A stretch of DNA of 64,000 bases, from positions 2,604,001 through 2,668,000 of the forward strand of contig NZ_CP034929.1 of assembly GCF_004014875.1 (NCBI RefSeq), written 5' to 3'. The DNA comes from Nocardioides yefusunii (GTDB lineage Bacteria > Actinomycetota > Actinomycetes > Propionibacteriales > Nocardioidaceae). Below, piece after piece: positions 24,388 through 34,900 of this stretch. How positions within the stretch are numbered: position 1 is the first letter of the stretch; every line of letters begins with the position of its first letter. The notes beneath the pieces are model-generated. The model was not told where the DNA came from and searched no databases. It was given only the letters and a program-made list of their open reading frames with translations. Position numbers and translations under genes: made by a program.

Positions 24388-26126
24388 CTGACCTCCACGA
24401 TCGGCAACCTGAGAGCGCCAGGGGCGGCCTCCGGAACGGCCGGAGAGATCGGGGCTACCGGGGCGATCGACCGGTAGGGCTCCCCCAGCGCCGGACGCGG
24501 GTCCGACTCCCCCTTGTTGGGCCAGAACGCCATCGCACGCTCCGCCTGGGCGGTGATCGTCAACGACGGGTTGACTCCCAGGTTGGCCGAGATCGCCGAC
24601 CCGTCCACGACATGCAGACCGGGATGGCCGAACATCCGCTGGTACGGGTCGACGACGCCCGCCTCCGGGGAGTCGCCGATGGCGCAGCCACCGATGAAGT
24701 GGGCCGTCATCGGGCGGTCGAACGGTTCGCCGATGGTGCCGCCAGGCGTCCCACCCATGACCTCGCCCGAGCGACGGGCAGCCTCGTACCCCTGCGGGAT
24801 GAACGACGGGTTGGGTTCGCCGTGGCCCTGGATGCTCGACATCCGCGTCCCGAACGGGGTGCGGACCGGCACGGTGGTGATCGAGTTGTCGCGGGTCTGC
24901 ATCACGAGTGCGATCACCGCACGTTCGGACCAGTGTCTGAGGTCGTAGAGGTCACGGGCCTTCGACCGGTGGGCCCACATCTCCTTGGCCCAGGTCCAGA
25001 CCCGCTTCTCCCCCGGTTTCGGCTCGGCGAGGACGGTCTGGAGCATCGCCATCGCATTGGAGCCCTTGCCGTAGCGCACCGGTTCGACGTGGGTCTCGTC
25101 GTCGGGATGGAACGACGACGTGATCGCGACCCCGTAGGAGTAGTCGACGCCGGAGTCCTTGGGTGCGATCGCCCCGAGGATCGCCTCGGAGTTGGTGCGG
25201 GTCAGCACCCCGAGCCGGTCGGAGACGTGCGGGAGGTCGCCGGAGACCTTCAGCTGGTGCAGCAGCTTCTGGGTGCCCAACGACGCCGCGGAGAAGATGA
25301 CCTGGTCGGCGGTGAACGTCTTCGTCGCCCCGTGCCGCCCACGCCCCAGGCGTGACAGCTTGGCCTTGGTCCAGCGCGCTGTGACCTCGTACCCGCCGCC
25401 GTCCGCCTCGCTGCGCGGGCGCACCCGGGTGACGGTGGTGAGCGGGTGCACCTGCGCGCCGAGGTTCTCGGCCAGGTGCAGGTAGTTCTTGACGAGGGTG
25501 TTCTTGGCGTTGTGACGGCAGCCCGTCATGCACTCACCGCACGCGGTGCAGGTGCGACGCTTCGGACCGGCCCCGCCGAAGAACGGGTCCTCGACCTCGG
25601 TGCCTCGTGCTTGGTCGGGGCGGCCGAAGAAGACGCCCACCGGGGTGGCGTGGAAGCTCTCCCCCACGCCCATCTCCTGGGCGACCTTCTCCATGACGTC
25701 GTCCGACGGGGTGCGCCACGGGTTGGTGACGACGCCCAGCATCCGCTTGGCCTGGTCGTAGTAGGGGGCGAGCTCGCGCTTCCAGTCAGTGATGTGGGCC
25801 CACTGCGGGTCCCGGTAGAACGCGTCGAGCGGCTCGTAGAGCGTGTTGGCGTACACCAACGAGCCGCCGCCGACGCCGGCTCCGGCGAGGATCAGACAGT
25901 CACGGAGCAGGCTGATGCGTTGGATGCCGTACAGGCCGGCCGCTGGGAGGAACAGGTAGCGCTTCAGGTCGAAGGAGGTGTCGGGGAAGTCGTCGTCGGA
26001 GAAGCGGGCTCCCGCCTCGAGCACCCCGACGGAGTACCCCTTCTCGCTCAGACGCAGTGCACTGACCGACCCACCGAACCCCGACCCGATGACGAGCACG
26101 TCGTAGTGCTTCTTCGGGGTTTCCAT
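24384..26126 (-). CDS. choD: ChoD-type GMC oxidoreductase (putative cholesterol oxidase)
   Basis: 580 residues. FAD-binding GMC oxidoreductase. Visible: Rossmann motif VIGSGFGGSVSALRLSEKG at residue ~11, LILAGAGVGGGSLVYANTLY, and the C-terminal GMC signature around HFIGGCAIG and the end GSAISANLGVNPSLTITAQ. It also has a four-Cys cluster CTACGECMTGCRHNAKNT (~190), which looks like a ferredoxin-type motif and is present in mycobacterial ChoD. The whole sequence strongly resembles Mycobacterium tuberculosis ChoD. True cholesterol oxidase activity is unproven for this subfamily. Its start is 3 bp after the gabD2 stop, so the two form an operon. In mycobacteria choD also neighbours guaB3 and guaB2. 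Confidence 0.9.
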   Translation of the reverse strand: METPKKHYDVLVIGSGFGGSVSALRLSEKGYSVGVLEAGARFSDDDFPDTSFDLKRYLFLPAAGLYGIQRISLLRDCLILAGAGVGGGSLVYANTLYEPLDAFYRDPQWAHITDWKRELAPYYDQAKRMLGVVTNPWRTPSDDVMEKVAQEMGVGESFHATPVGVFFGRPDQARGTEVEDPFFGGAGPKRRTCTACGECMTGCRHNAKNTLVKNYLHLAENLGAQVHPLTTVTRVRPRSEADGGGYEVTARWTKAKLSRLGRGRHGATKTFTADQVIFSAASLGTQKLLHQLKVSGDLPHVSDRLGVLTRTNSEAILGAIAPKDSGVDYSYGVAITSSFHPDDETHVEPVRYGKGSNAMAMLQTVLAEPKPGEKRVWTWAKEMWAHRSKARDLYDLRHWSERAVIALVMQTRDNSITTVPVRTPFGTRMSSIQGHGEPNPSFIPQGYEAARRSGEVMGGTPGGTIGEPFDRPMTAHFIGGCAIGDSPEAGVVDPYQRMFGHPGLHVVDGSAISANLGVNPSLTITAQAERAMAFWPNKGESDPRPALGEPYRSIAPVAPISPAVPEAAPGALRLPIVEVR

Positions 26127-26129
26127 GCG

Positions 26130-27746
26130 TCAGGCCCGCCCGACCTTCTTCAACATGCGCAGTGCGGTGGTCATCACCTTCGCGTACGTCTCCTCGCTCA
26201 GGCCCAGCGGCGGAGTGATCGCCACCAGGCGTTGGGTGCCCACCGACTGGGTCTCGGTGTAGCGCCAGATGCCTTCGGCACCCTGGCGACGGCCGATGCC
26301 GGACTCACGCATCCCGCCCATCGGGGCGGCCAGCGAACCGAACGCGGCGCCGTAGGGCTCGTTGACGTTGACCGTGCCGGCCTTGATCCGGGCTCCCAGC
26401 GCCCGGCCCCGGCGTCCGTCGCGGGTGTAGACCGAGGCGTTGAGGCCGTAGCGGCCCTCGTTGATGCCGTCGACGACCTCGTCCTCGGTCGCGAAGGAGT
26501 GGATCGCCACGAGCGGACCGAACGTCTCCGTGGCGTAGCAGGTCATGTCGGGCGTGACGCCGGTGAGGATCGTCGGTTCGAAGTAGTAGGGGCCCAGCTC
26601 AGGACGGTGCTTGCCGCCGGTGAGGACGGTGGCGCCCTTCGCGACCGCGTCGTCGAAGTGGGCCTGGACGGTGGCGAGCTGTTGGGCACTGATCAGCGTG
26701 CCCATGTCGACCTCCCAGCCCAGCGACGCGCCCAGCGTCAGGGCCTGCGTGCGGGCCACGAACCGCTCGACGAAACGGTCGAAGACCGACGCGTGGGCGT
26801 AGATGCGCTCCATCGAGATGCAGAGCTGGCCCGAGTTGGAGAACGCTCCACGCACCGCACCCTCGGCAGCTCGCTCGATGTTGGCGTCGTGCAGGACGGC
26901 CATCGCGTTCTTGCCGCCCAGTTCGAGCGAACACCCGATCAGACGCTCGGCGCACTGGGTGGCGATCACCTTGCCGGTCTTCGTGGAGCCGGTGAAGCAG
27001 ACGTAGTCGGCCTGGGCGATCAGTGGCGTCCCGACGTCGGCTCCCTGGCCGGCCACGACCTGCCACAGGTCGGCCGGGAAACCGGCCTCCTTGAGCAGAC
27101 GCGCGCCTAGCAGGGCGGTGAGAATGGTCTGGGCGTCGGGCTTGGCGACCACCGCGTTGCCTGCGGCCAGCGCCGGGATGCCGTCGCAGAGCGCCAGCGT
27201 GAACGGGTAGTTCCACGGCGAGATGATCCCGACGACACCCTTGGGCGAGCGGTTCACCTGGACGTGGGTGAGCACCGGGAACATGCCCGGCACCCGGGTG
27301 GTGCGCAGGTGCTGTTCGGTGGTGCGGCCGTAGTAACGCGCCGTCATCGCCAGGTGCGCGACCTCGAGGAACGCGTCCTTGCGGGCCTTGCCCGACTCCA
27401 GCACCACGAGGTCGCAGATCTCGTCACGGTGGTCGAGGATCACGTCGTGCAGACGCAGCAGCAGTCGCTGCCGGTCGTCGACGGAGACCAGGGCCCAGGC
27501 GCGCTGCGCGGCACGTGCCCGGTCGAACGCCTCCTCGACGTCGGCCGGATCGCTCTGCGGAACGGTGGCGATGGGCCGTCCGTCCAGCGGCGAGAAGTGC
27601 TGGTGGGTGCGCCCGGACGTGCTCGGCACCCTGCCCAGCAGCGCCTCGACGTACTCCGGTTCCAGAGCCCAGGTGGCGCTCGGGTCGTGCTCAGGGTCAC
27701 GCGGTCCGTCGGTGAGAGGACCGGAGGGGTTCTGGCTCGGCGTCAT
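26130..27746 (-). CDS. gabD2: Succinate-semialdehyde dehydrogenase (NADP+), GabD2 type
   Basis: 538 residues. Aldehyde dehydrogenase superfamily: VVGIISPWNYPF (~170), the NAD-binding KTGKVIATQCAERL, catalytic Glu in CSLELGGKNAM (~280) and catalytic Cys in NSGQLCISMERIY (~315). It resembles mycobacterial GabD2, which oxidises succinate semialdehyde to succinate; a role as a general long-chain aldehyde dehydrogenase is also possible. It is the first gene of an operon with choD. A TATTCT box ends 7 nt before the ATG at 27746, so the transcript is probably leaderless. Confidence 0.92.
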   Translation of the reverse strand: MTPSQNPSGPLTDGPRDPEHDPSATWALEPEYVEALLGRVPSTSGRTHQHFSPLDGRPIATVPQSDPADVEEAFDRARAAQRAWALVSVDDRQRLLLRLHDVILDHRDEICDLVVLESGKARKDAFLEVAHLAMTARYYGRTTEQHLRTTRVPGMFPVLTHVQVNRSPKGVVGIISPWNYPFTLALCDGIPALAAGNAVVAKPDAQTILTALLGARLLKEAGFPADLWQVVAGQGADVGTPLIAQADYVCFTGSTKTGKVIATQCAERLIGCSLELGGKNAMAVLHDANIERAAEGAVRGAFSNSGQLCISMERIYAHASVFDRFVERFVARTQALTLGASLGWEVDMGTLISAQQLATVQAHFDDAVAKGATVLTGGKHRPELGPYYFEPTILTGVTPDMTCYATETFGPLVAIHSFATEDEVVDGINEGRYGLNASVYTRDGRRGRALGARIKAGTVNVNEPYGAAFGSLAAPMGGMRESGIGRRQGAEGIWRYTETQSVGTQRLVAITPPLGLSEETYAKVMTTALRMLKKVGRA

Positions 27747-27753
27747 ACCGGCG

Positions 27754-27759
27754 AGAATA
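27754..27759 (-). promoter_or_regulatory. -10 box of gabD2-choD (leaderless)
   Basis: TATTCT on the minus strand, 7 nt before the gabD2 ATG. Confidence 0.55.
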
Positions 27760-27831
27760 TGTGACCCAGGACGCAGCGGCTACCCCACGGTAGGTGAATA
27801 AAACCCCTGCCCAGAGGCCTGGAAACGGGGT

Positions 27832-29544
27832 TCAGACGATGTCGGGCGCCTGCACCCGGGCCTCGTCGGCCTCAGTGTCGGTGGCCTTGGACTGGCTGAG
27901 GCGTTCGGCCTCCACCCGACGCAGCCAGTGGTCGACCTCCGCCTCCGTCTCCGCCTCGTCCCAACCGAGCTCTGTCGCCATCAGCTCCGCCACCCGGCGG
28001 GCGCTGCGGGTGCCACGGTCGAACGTCTCGATCGAGATCCTGGTCCGGCGTGCGAGCACGTCGTCGAGGTGACGGGCTCCCTCGTGCGTCACCGCGTAGA
28101 CGACCTCCGCAGCCAGGTACTCGTCGGCGTGCTCCAACGGCTCCCCCAGTTCGGGACGCTCGGCCACCAGCGCCATCACCTCGTCCACCAGCCCGCCGTA
28201 GCGACCCAGCAGCCGGTCGACCCGCCCGACGTCGAGGCAGGAGGAACGCGCGATCGCGACCCGCTGGTTGGTGCGGGCCTCGTACCCGTAGGCACCCACC
28301 AACGGCACCCGGTCCGTGATCGAGGGCCGGACGTGCTCGAACGACTCGGTCGCGACGTCGACGGCGTCGCGCGCCATCACCCGGTAGGTGGTCAGCTTGC
28401 CGCCGGCGATCAGCACCAGCCCCGGGACCGGGGAGACAGTGGTGTGCTCGCGCGAGAGCTTGGTGGTCTCGGCCTCCTCGCCGGCCTTGCGCATCGGCTT
28501 GAGCAGCGGACGCAGGCCCGCGTAGACGCCCTCGACGTCGTCGTGGTCGAGGGGCACCTTGAGCAGTTGGTTGACCTCGGCGAGCAGGTAGTCGATGTCG
28601 GTGCGCGACGCCGCCGGGTGCGCGAGGTCGAGGTCCCACGGGGTGTCGGTGGTGCCGATGATCCAGTGCCGGCCCCACGGGATCACGAAGAGCACCGAGT
28701 ACTTGGTCTTCGTGATGAACCCGGCCTCGGAGCGGATCCGATCACGCGGGACGACGAGGTGGATGCCCTTGGAGGCGTCGACGTCGAGCGCACCCTCGCC
28801 GCCCATCATCTCCTGGATCTGGTCGGTCCAGACCCCGGCTGCGTTGATGACGGTGCGGGCCCGGACCTCGAAGTCGACACCGTTCTCCAGGTCCCGGGCG
28901 CTGACCCCGACGACGCGTCCGTCCTCGCGCAGGAAGCCGGTGACCTTGGTGCGGGTCGCGACGTGCGCGCCGTTGTTGGCTGCCGTGCGGGCGATCGTCA
29001 TCACCAGCCGGGCGTCGTCGACCTGGGCGTCGTAGTACTGGATCGCACCGTGCAGCTCATCGGTGCGGATGTCGGGCGCGATCCGCTCCAGCTGCTTGCG
29101 GAAGAGGTGCTTGTGCCGCGGGACGCCGGTGTCGTACCTGCCTGCCATCGCCATCGCGTCGTAGAGCGCGATCCCCGAGCCGACGTACGGGCGCTCATAG
29201 GCCTTGGCCAGCGGGTACAGGAACGGCACCGGCCGCACCAGGTGCGGCGCGAGCCGGGTGAGCAGCAGACCGCGTTCCTCCAACGCCTCCTTGACCAGGG
29301 CGAAGTCGAACATCTCCAGGTAGCGCAGGCCGCCGTGGACCAACTTCGACGACCTGCTCGACGTGCCCGAGGCGAGGTCGCGCTGCTCGATCAGCCCCAC
29401 CTCGAGGCCACGGGTGACGGCATCCAGCGCAGCCCCCGCGCCGACCACTCCCCCGCCCACCACGAGGACGTCGAGGTCGCCCTCGGACATCGCGGCCAGG
29501 GCAGCGGAACGGGAGTCAGGGTTCAGCGCGATCTGACGGCTCAT
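27832..29544 (-). CDS. glpD: FAD-dependent glycerol-3-phosphate dehydrogenase
   Basis: 570 residues. Oxidises sn-glycerol 3-phosphate to dihydroxyacetone phosphate and passes electrons to quinone at the membrane. FAD motif VLVVGGGVVGAGAALDAVTRG (~28), GTSSRSSKLVHGGLRYLE, the substrate region WGRHWIIGTTDTPWD, GGKLTTYRVMARDA and a C-terminal helical domain (CCD-like, ~440-560). The ATG at 29544 has GGGGTG upstream; the adjacent GTG at 29547 is less likely. No glpK or glpF is adjacent. The downstream gap to gabD2 is 85 bp. Confidence 0.95.
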   Translation of the reverse strand: MSRQIALNPDSRSAALAAMSEGDLDVLVVGGGVVGAGAALDAVTRGLEVGLIEQRDLASGTSSRSSKLVHGGLRYLEMFDFALVKEALEERGLLLTRLAPHLVRPVPFLYPLAKAYERPYVGSGIALYDAMAMAGRYDTGVPRHKHLFRKQLERIAPDIRTDELHGAIQYYDAQVDDARLVMTIARTAANNGAHVATRTKVTGFLREDGRVVGVSARDLENGVDFEVRARTVINAAGVWTDQIQEMMGGEGALDVDASKGIHLVVPRDRIRSEAGFITKTKYSVLFVIPWGRHWIIGTTDTPWDLDLAHPAASRTDIDYLLAEVNQLLKVPLDHDDVEGVYAGLRPLLKPMRKAGEEAETTKLSREHTTVSPVPGLVLIAGGKLTTYRVMARDAVDVATESFEHVRPSITDRVPLVGAYGYEARTNQRVAIARSSCLDVGRVDRLLGRYGGLVDEVMALVAERPELGEPLEHADEYLAAEVVYAVTHEGARHLDDVLARRTRISIETFDRGTRSARRVAELMATELGWDEAETEAEVDHWLRRVEAERLSQSKATDTEADEARVQAPDIV

Positions 29545-29631
29545 CACCCCAGTGTGTCAGCCCGAGGTGTCTCGTGGGTGAACGACTTTTCTCGCCCTCC
29601 CGGTCGCCCCTCCCGCTCACTCCTGGGACGC

Positions 29632-29669
29632 GACGACGCCGCCACCCCGAGCGGGGTGACGGCGTCGTC
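29632..29669 (-). terminator. Terminator after guaB3
   Basis: 17-bp stem (29632-29648 with 29653-29669), 4-nt loop GAGC, 15 nt after the guaB3 stop. The single imperfect pair becomes G-U only in the minus-strand RNA, which supports that direction. Confidence 0.75.
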
Positions 29670-29684
29670 AGGCGTTCGGTGTCG

Positions 29685-30791
29685 TCAGTGGACGACGACC
29701 TCCACGCGCTGGAACTCCTTGACCTCGGTGTAACCCGTGGTCGCCATCGAACGACGCAGCGCACCGATCAGGTTCATGGTGCCGTCCGCGACGTGCGACG
29801 GGCCGACCATGATCTGCTCCAGCGTGCCGACCGGCTCGAACTCGACGCGCTGACCGCGCGGCAGCTCACGGTGGGTGGCTTCGGAGCCCCAATGGAAACC
29901 GCGACCGGGAGCGTCGGTGGCACGAGCCAGCGGCGAACCGATCATGACGGCGTCCGCGCCACAGGCGATCGCCTTGGCGATGTCACCGGAGGTGCCGATC
30001 GAACCGTCGGCGATGACGTGGACGTAACGGCCGCCCGACTCGTCCATGTAGTCGCGGCGGGCAGCGGCGACGTCGGAGACGGCGGTGGCCATCGGGACGG
30101 AGACACCCAGGACCGAGCGGGTGGTGTGCGCGGCACCGCCACCGAAGCCGACCAGGACACCGGCAGCACCGGTGCGCATCAGGTGCAGCGCGGCGGTGTA
30201 GGTGGCGCAGCCACCGACGATGACGGGGACGTCGAGCTCGTAGATGAACTCCTTGAGGTTCAGCGGCTCCGACTCCGAGGAGACGTGCTCGGCCGAGACC
30301 GTGGTGCCGCGGATGACGAACATGTCGACACCGGCAGCCACGACGGCCGGGGCGAACTCCTTGGTGCGCTGCGGCGAGAGCGAACCGGCGACAGTCACGC
30401 CGGCCTCGCGCATCTCCTTGAGACGAGCGGTGATGAGCTCGGCCTTGATCGGCTCGGCGTAGAGCTCCTGCAGACGACGGGTCGCCTCGACGCCACGGAG
30501 CTGACCCAGCTCCTCGAGCAGCGGGGTCGGGTCCTCGTAGCGGGTCCAGAGGCCCTCGAGGTCCAGCACGCCCAGGCCACCGAGGCGGCCGAACTCGATC
30601 GCGCTCGCCGGCGACATGACGGAGTCCATGGGCGCGGCCAGCACGGGGATGTCGAAGCGGTAGGCGTCGATCTGCCAGGCGGTCGAGACCTCCTTCGGGT
30701 CCCGGGTGCGGCGCGACGGCACGATCGCCACGTCGTCGAATGCGTACGCGCGGCGTGCGCGCTTGTTCTTGCCGATCTCGATCTCGGTCAC
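29685..30791 (-). CDS. guaB3: GuaB3-family IMP dehydrogenase-related protein
   Basis: 368 residues from the GTG at 30791. IMPDH/GMPR TIM barrel without CBS domains: FDDVAIVPSRRTRDPKEVSTAW at the start, PVLAAPMDSVMSPASAIEFG, VPVIVGGCATYTAALHLM with the loop Cys, GVLVGFGGGAAHTT and GDIAKAIACGADAVMIGSPLA. In mycobacteria GuaB3 lacks IMPDH activity. A cyanobacterial GuaB3 has been reported as a GMP reductase, so this gene may work in GMP recycling rather than synthesis. It lies 127 bp after guaB with a hairpin between. Confidence 0.92.
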   Translation of the reverse strand: MTEIEIGKNKRARRAYAFDDVAIVPSRRTRDPKEVSTAWQIDAYRFDIPVLAAPMDSVMSPASAIEFGRLGGLGVLDLEGLWTRYEDPTPLLEELGQLRGVEATRRLQELYAEPIKAELITARLKEMREAGVTVAGSLSPQRTKEFAPAVVAAGVDMFVIRGTTVSAEHVSSESEPLNLKEFIYELDVPVIVGGCATYTAALHLMRTGAAGVLVGFGGGAAHTTRSVLGVSVPMATAVSDVAAARRDYMDESGGRYVHVIADGSIGTSGDIAKAIACGADAVMIGSPLARATDAPGRGFHWGSEATHRELPRGQRVEFEPVGTLEQIMVGPSHVADGTMNLIGALRRSMATTGYTEVKEFQRVEVVVH

Positions 30792-30864
30792 GTCTCTCAG
30801 TCTTCCATGGGTGAGGCGCCGGTGGGCCGCTGTGCGGTGGGTCGGCGCCGCGAGTGTTCGACAA

Positions 30865-30904
30865 GCCGAACGGCCGGGAGGTTCACACCACCCGGCCGGT
30901 CGGC
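30865..30904 (-). terminator. Terminator after guaB
   Basis: 14-bp stem with one mismatch (30865-30878 with 30891-30904), continued by a 3-bp inner pair, 15 nt after the guaB stop. Confidence 0.7.
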
Positions 30905-30918
30905 TCTGCGAGTACGGC

Positions 30919-32469
<1,551 letters not shown>

Positions 32470-32546
32470 TCATTCCTGCCCGGCAGGTGGCGCGCCTCAC
32501 CGCCGACCCGCCGCGGACGAAGCGGGCCAGATCACCATCCACCCTC

Positions 32547-32552
32547 TAATGT
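32547..32552 (+). promoter_or_regulatory. Possible -10 box of the GT39-like gene
   Basis: TAATGT, 42 nt before the ATG at 32595. A GGAGAAG ribosome-binding site lies in between, so this transcript would have a leader. No clear -35. Confidence 0.3.
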
Positions 32553-32594
32553 CAGCGCGGGCGCCCCTGCCCCCCGCTGAGATCGGAGAAGCAC

Positions 32595-34178
32595 ATGAGG
32601 TCACGCGTGCTGCTCGTCGGCGCCGTGCTGCTCGCGTTCCTGGGCCGCTACAACGGCCTGTTCTGGCCGCTCCGTCCTGACGAATCGGGCTTCCTGATGG
32701 TCGCCCGGTCCTGGGCTCCCACCGCCGACAGCCTCTACGGCCCCTACTTCGTGGACCGCCCCCCACTACTGATCGCACTGATCAAGGCCGTCGACGCCGT
32801 CGGTGGCCCCTACGCGTTGCGCTGGTTGGGCGCGCTGGGCGCCGCAGCCGCGGTGCTCCTGACGGTCGCGCTCGTGCGCGAGGTCGCACGCCACGCACGC
32901 GCCGACGGCCCGTCGGTGCCGGAGCGCGCCGTCGAACGGGTCGCGCTGGTCTGCGCATGGCTCACCGCGGCTGCGCTCGTCTCCCCCCAGATCGACGCCA
33001 TCGCCGCGAAGGGCGAACTCCTGGGCGTCCCCCTGATCCTCGCCGGGATGGTGCTGACGCTGCGTGCGGTGCGCGCCGCACGAGGCCGCGACGCCGTCCT
33101 GCTGGCCTTCGCCGCCGGGGTGCTCGGCATGGTCTCGGTGGGGCTCAAGCAGAGCCTGTTCAGTTCCCTCGTCCTCGCCGGTGTACTCGGTGTCGTACTG
33201 CTCCTGCTGCGAGAGATCAGTTGGCATCGCGCGCTCGGCCTGGCGGCCGGGCTCGGAGTCGGCGCGCTGGTCCCCGTCGTCGCCACCGTCGCGTGGGCCG
33301 TCGCCGCCGGCGTGGACCTGTCGGTGCTCGAGTACGCCGTGATGTCGTTCCGCTCCGACGCCTCCGCGGTGATCATGGAGACCCCGAGCGCGAGCAACCA
33401 ACGTCGTGCCGGCCAGCTCGTGGAACGTTTCCTGGTCTGCGGCCTCGGCATCGCGACCGTCTGGGCGTTGCTGGGTTCCTGGCTGGCGTGGGGACGGTTC
33501 CGGGCCCTGACGGTGGCCGCCGCCGCGACCCTGCTCCTGGACTGCGTCGTCGTCGGGCTCAGCGGCAGCTTCTGGTCGGCGTACCTGTTCACCCTGATCC
33601 CGTCCACGGTCCTGCTCTGGGCCTGCGTCCTGCTCGCGGCCGCCGCCCGCACCGTCGACGCTCCCCCGGCCCACTGGCGCCTCGCCCGTCGCCACCTGCC
33701 CACCGCACTGTCCGCGTACGCCGTCGTGATGGCGGTCTTCTCCTTGACCGTCTGGACCTGGACGCACGTGTGGAACGGTGCACCGCCGGCCGAAGACCTC
33801 AACGGCGACGCCATCGCGGCAGCCTCGGCGCCGGGCGACACGATGACCGTCTACGCCGGCCGCGCCGACCTGCAGTGGGCCAGCGGACTGCCCTCGCCCT
33901 ACATGCACCTGTGGTCGCTCCCGATGCGCACCATGGACCCCGAGCTCGCGCAACTGAAGACACTGCTGGCAGGCCCCGACGCCCCGGAGTGGTTCGCGAT
34001 CCAGATCCCGCTGGGGTCGTGGAACGGGTTGGGGCGCGACCACATCCACGACGTCCTGAAGGAGAACTACCGGACCGTGCCCGGCACCTGCGGTCAGGTC
34101 CGGCTGATGCGTCACGTGGATGCTGCTCCGGTGGCACCGTTCGACCTCGACTGCACGACGCCGTCGCGCCTGCGCTGA
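32595..34178 (+). CDS. GT39/ArnT-like membrane glycosyltransferase
   Basis: 527 residues with about eleven hydrophobic segments. The N-terminal loop LRPDESGFLMVARSW carries the Asp-Glu typical of GT-C fold enzymes that use polyprenyl-phosphate sugars, followed by FVDRPPLLIALIKAV, a pattern common in bacterial GT39/GT83-like proteins. The C-terminal ~120 residues are extracytoplasmic (ADLQWASGLPSPYMHLWSLPM). The acceptor (protein, lipid or polysaccharide) is unknown. ATG 32595 has GGAGAAG upstream. It is divergent from guaB and convergent with the MBL hydrolase. Confidence 0.8.
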   Translation: MRSRVLLVGAVLLAFLGRYNGLFWPLRPDESGFLMVARSWAPTADSLYGPYFVDRPPLLIALIKAVDAVGGPYALRWLGALGAAAAVLLTVALVREVARHARADGPSVPERAVERVALVCAWLTAAALVSPQIDAIAAKGELLGVPLILAGMVLTLRAVRAARGRDAVLLAFAAGVLGMVSVGLKQSLFSSLVLAGVLGVVLLLLREISWHRALGLAAGLGVGALVPVVATVAWAVAAGVDLSVLEYAVMSFRSDASAVIMETPSASNQRRAGQLVERFLVCGLGIATVWALLGSWLAWGRFRALTVAAAATLLLDCVVVGLSGSFWSAYLFTLIPSTVLLWACVLLAAAARTVDAPPAHWRLARRHLPTALSAYAVVMAVFSLTVWTWTHVWNGAPPAEDLNGDAIAAASAPGDTMTVYAGRADLQWASGLPSPYMHLWSLPMRTMDPELAQLKTLLAGPDAPEWFAIQIPLGSWNGLGRDHIHDVLKENYRTVPGTCGQVRLMRHVDAAPVAPFDLDCTTPSRLR

Positions 34179-34193
34179 GGTTCGCCACGCCGT

Positions 34194-34237
34194 ACGACGA
34201 CGGCCCGCCACCGGTGAGGGTGGCGGGCCGTCGTCGT
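34194..34237. terminator. Bidirectional terminator between GT39-like and MBL genes
   Basis: Perfect 19-bp inverted repeat (34194-34212 with 34219-34237) and a 6-nt loop, 15 nt after the GT39-like stop and 33 nt after the MBL gene stop. Confidence 0.85.
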
Positions 34238-34270
34238 CGAGCGGGGGATGCGGCGAGCGCCGCACTGGGC

Positions 34271-34900
34271 TCAGTCGCGGCCCAGGGCCGCAGCCTCCGC
34301 ACCGATGGTGGTGTCGTCACCGTGACCGGTGTGGACGACGGTCTCCTCGGGCAGCGCGAACAACGTCGCGCGAATCGAGGCCTCGATGGTGGGACGGTCG
34401 CTGTGCGAACGGCCCGTGGCACCGGGGCCACCGTTGAAGAGGGTGTCGCCGGTGAAGACGCAGCCCAGTTCCTCGGCGTAGAGGCAGACCGCACCGGGGG
34501 CGTGGCCCGGGGTGTGGAGGACCTTGAGGGTGGTGCCGGCCACCGTGATCTCCTGGCCGTCGGCGAGGTCGACGTCCCAGAGGTTCTCGGTGTGGGTGAG
34601 GTCCCAGAGGACCTTGTCGGCCGGGTGCAGCAGGATCGGCGCGGTGACCCGCTCGCGCAGCGCCGGAGCCACGCGGACGTGGTCGTCGTGGGCGTGGGTG
34701 CAGACGATCGCCTTCACGGTGCGGTCGCCGACGATCGCCATGATCGCGTCGACGTCGTGGGGAGCGTCGATGACGATGCACTCGGAGTCGTCACCGACGA
34801 CCCAGACGTTGTTGTCGACGTCGAAGGTCTCCCCGTCGAGGGAGAACGTGCCGGAGACGACGCCGTGGTCGACGCGAACCTTGCCAGCAGCGGCGGTCAC
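34271..34900 (-). CDS. MBL-fold metallo-hydrolase, partner of mscR
   Basis: 209 residues. Metallo-beta-lactamase fold with the metal ligands in CTHAHDDHV (~70), [11 protein letters not shown] (~130) and [11 protein letters not shown] (~150), and a last His in [13 protein letters not shown]; the layout matches the glyoxalase II/persulfide dioxygenase branch. GTGA overlap: its GTG start (34900) overlaps the mscR stop. In mycobacteria the mscR gene (Rv2259) is followed by an MBL gene (Rv2260) in the same way, so hydrolysis of the S-formylmycothiol product is a reasonable role; this is inferred. Confidence 0.87.
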   Translation of the reverse strand: MTAAAGKVRVDHGVVSGTFSLDGETFDVDNNVWVVGDDSECIVIDAPHDVDAIMAIVGDRTVKAIVCTHAHDDHVRVAPALRERVTAPILLHPADKVLWDLTHTENLWDVDLADGQEITVAGTTLKVLHTPGHAPGAVCLYAEELGCVFTGDTLFNGGPGATGRSHSDRPTIEASIRATLFALPEETVVHTGHGDDTTIGAEAAALGRD

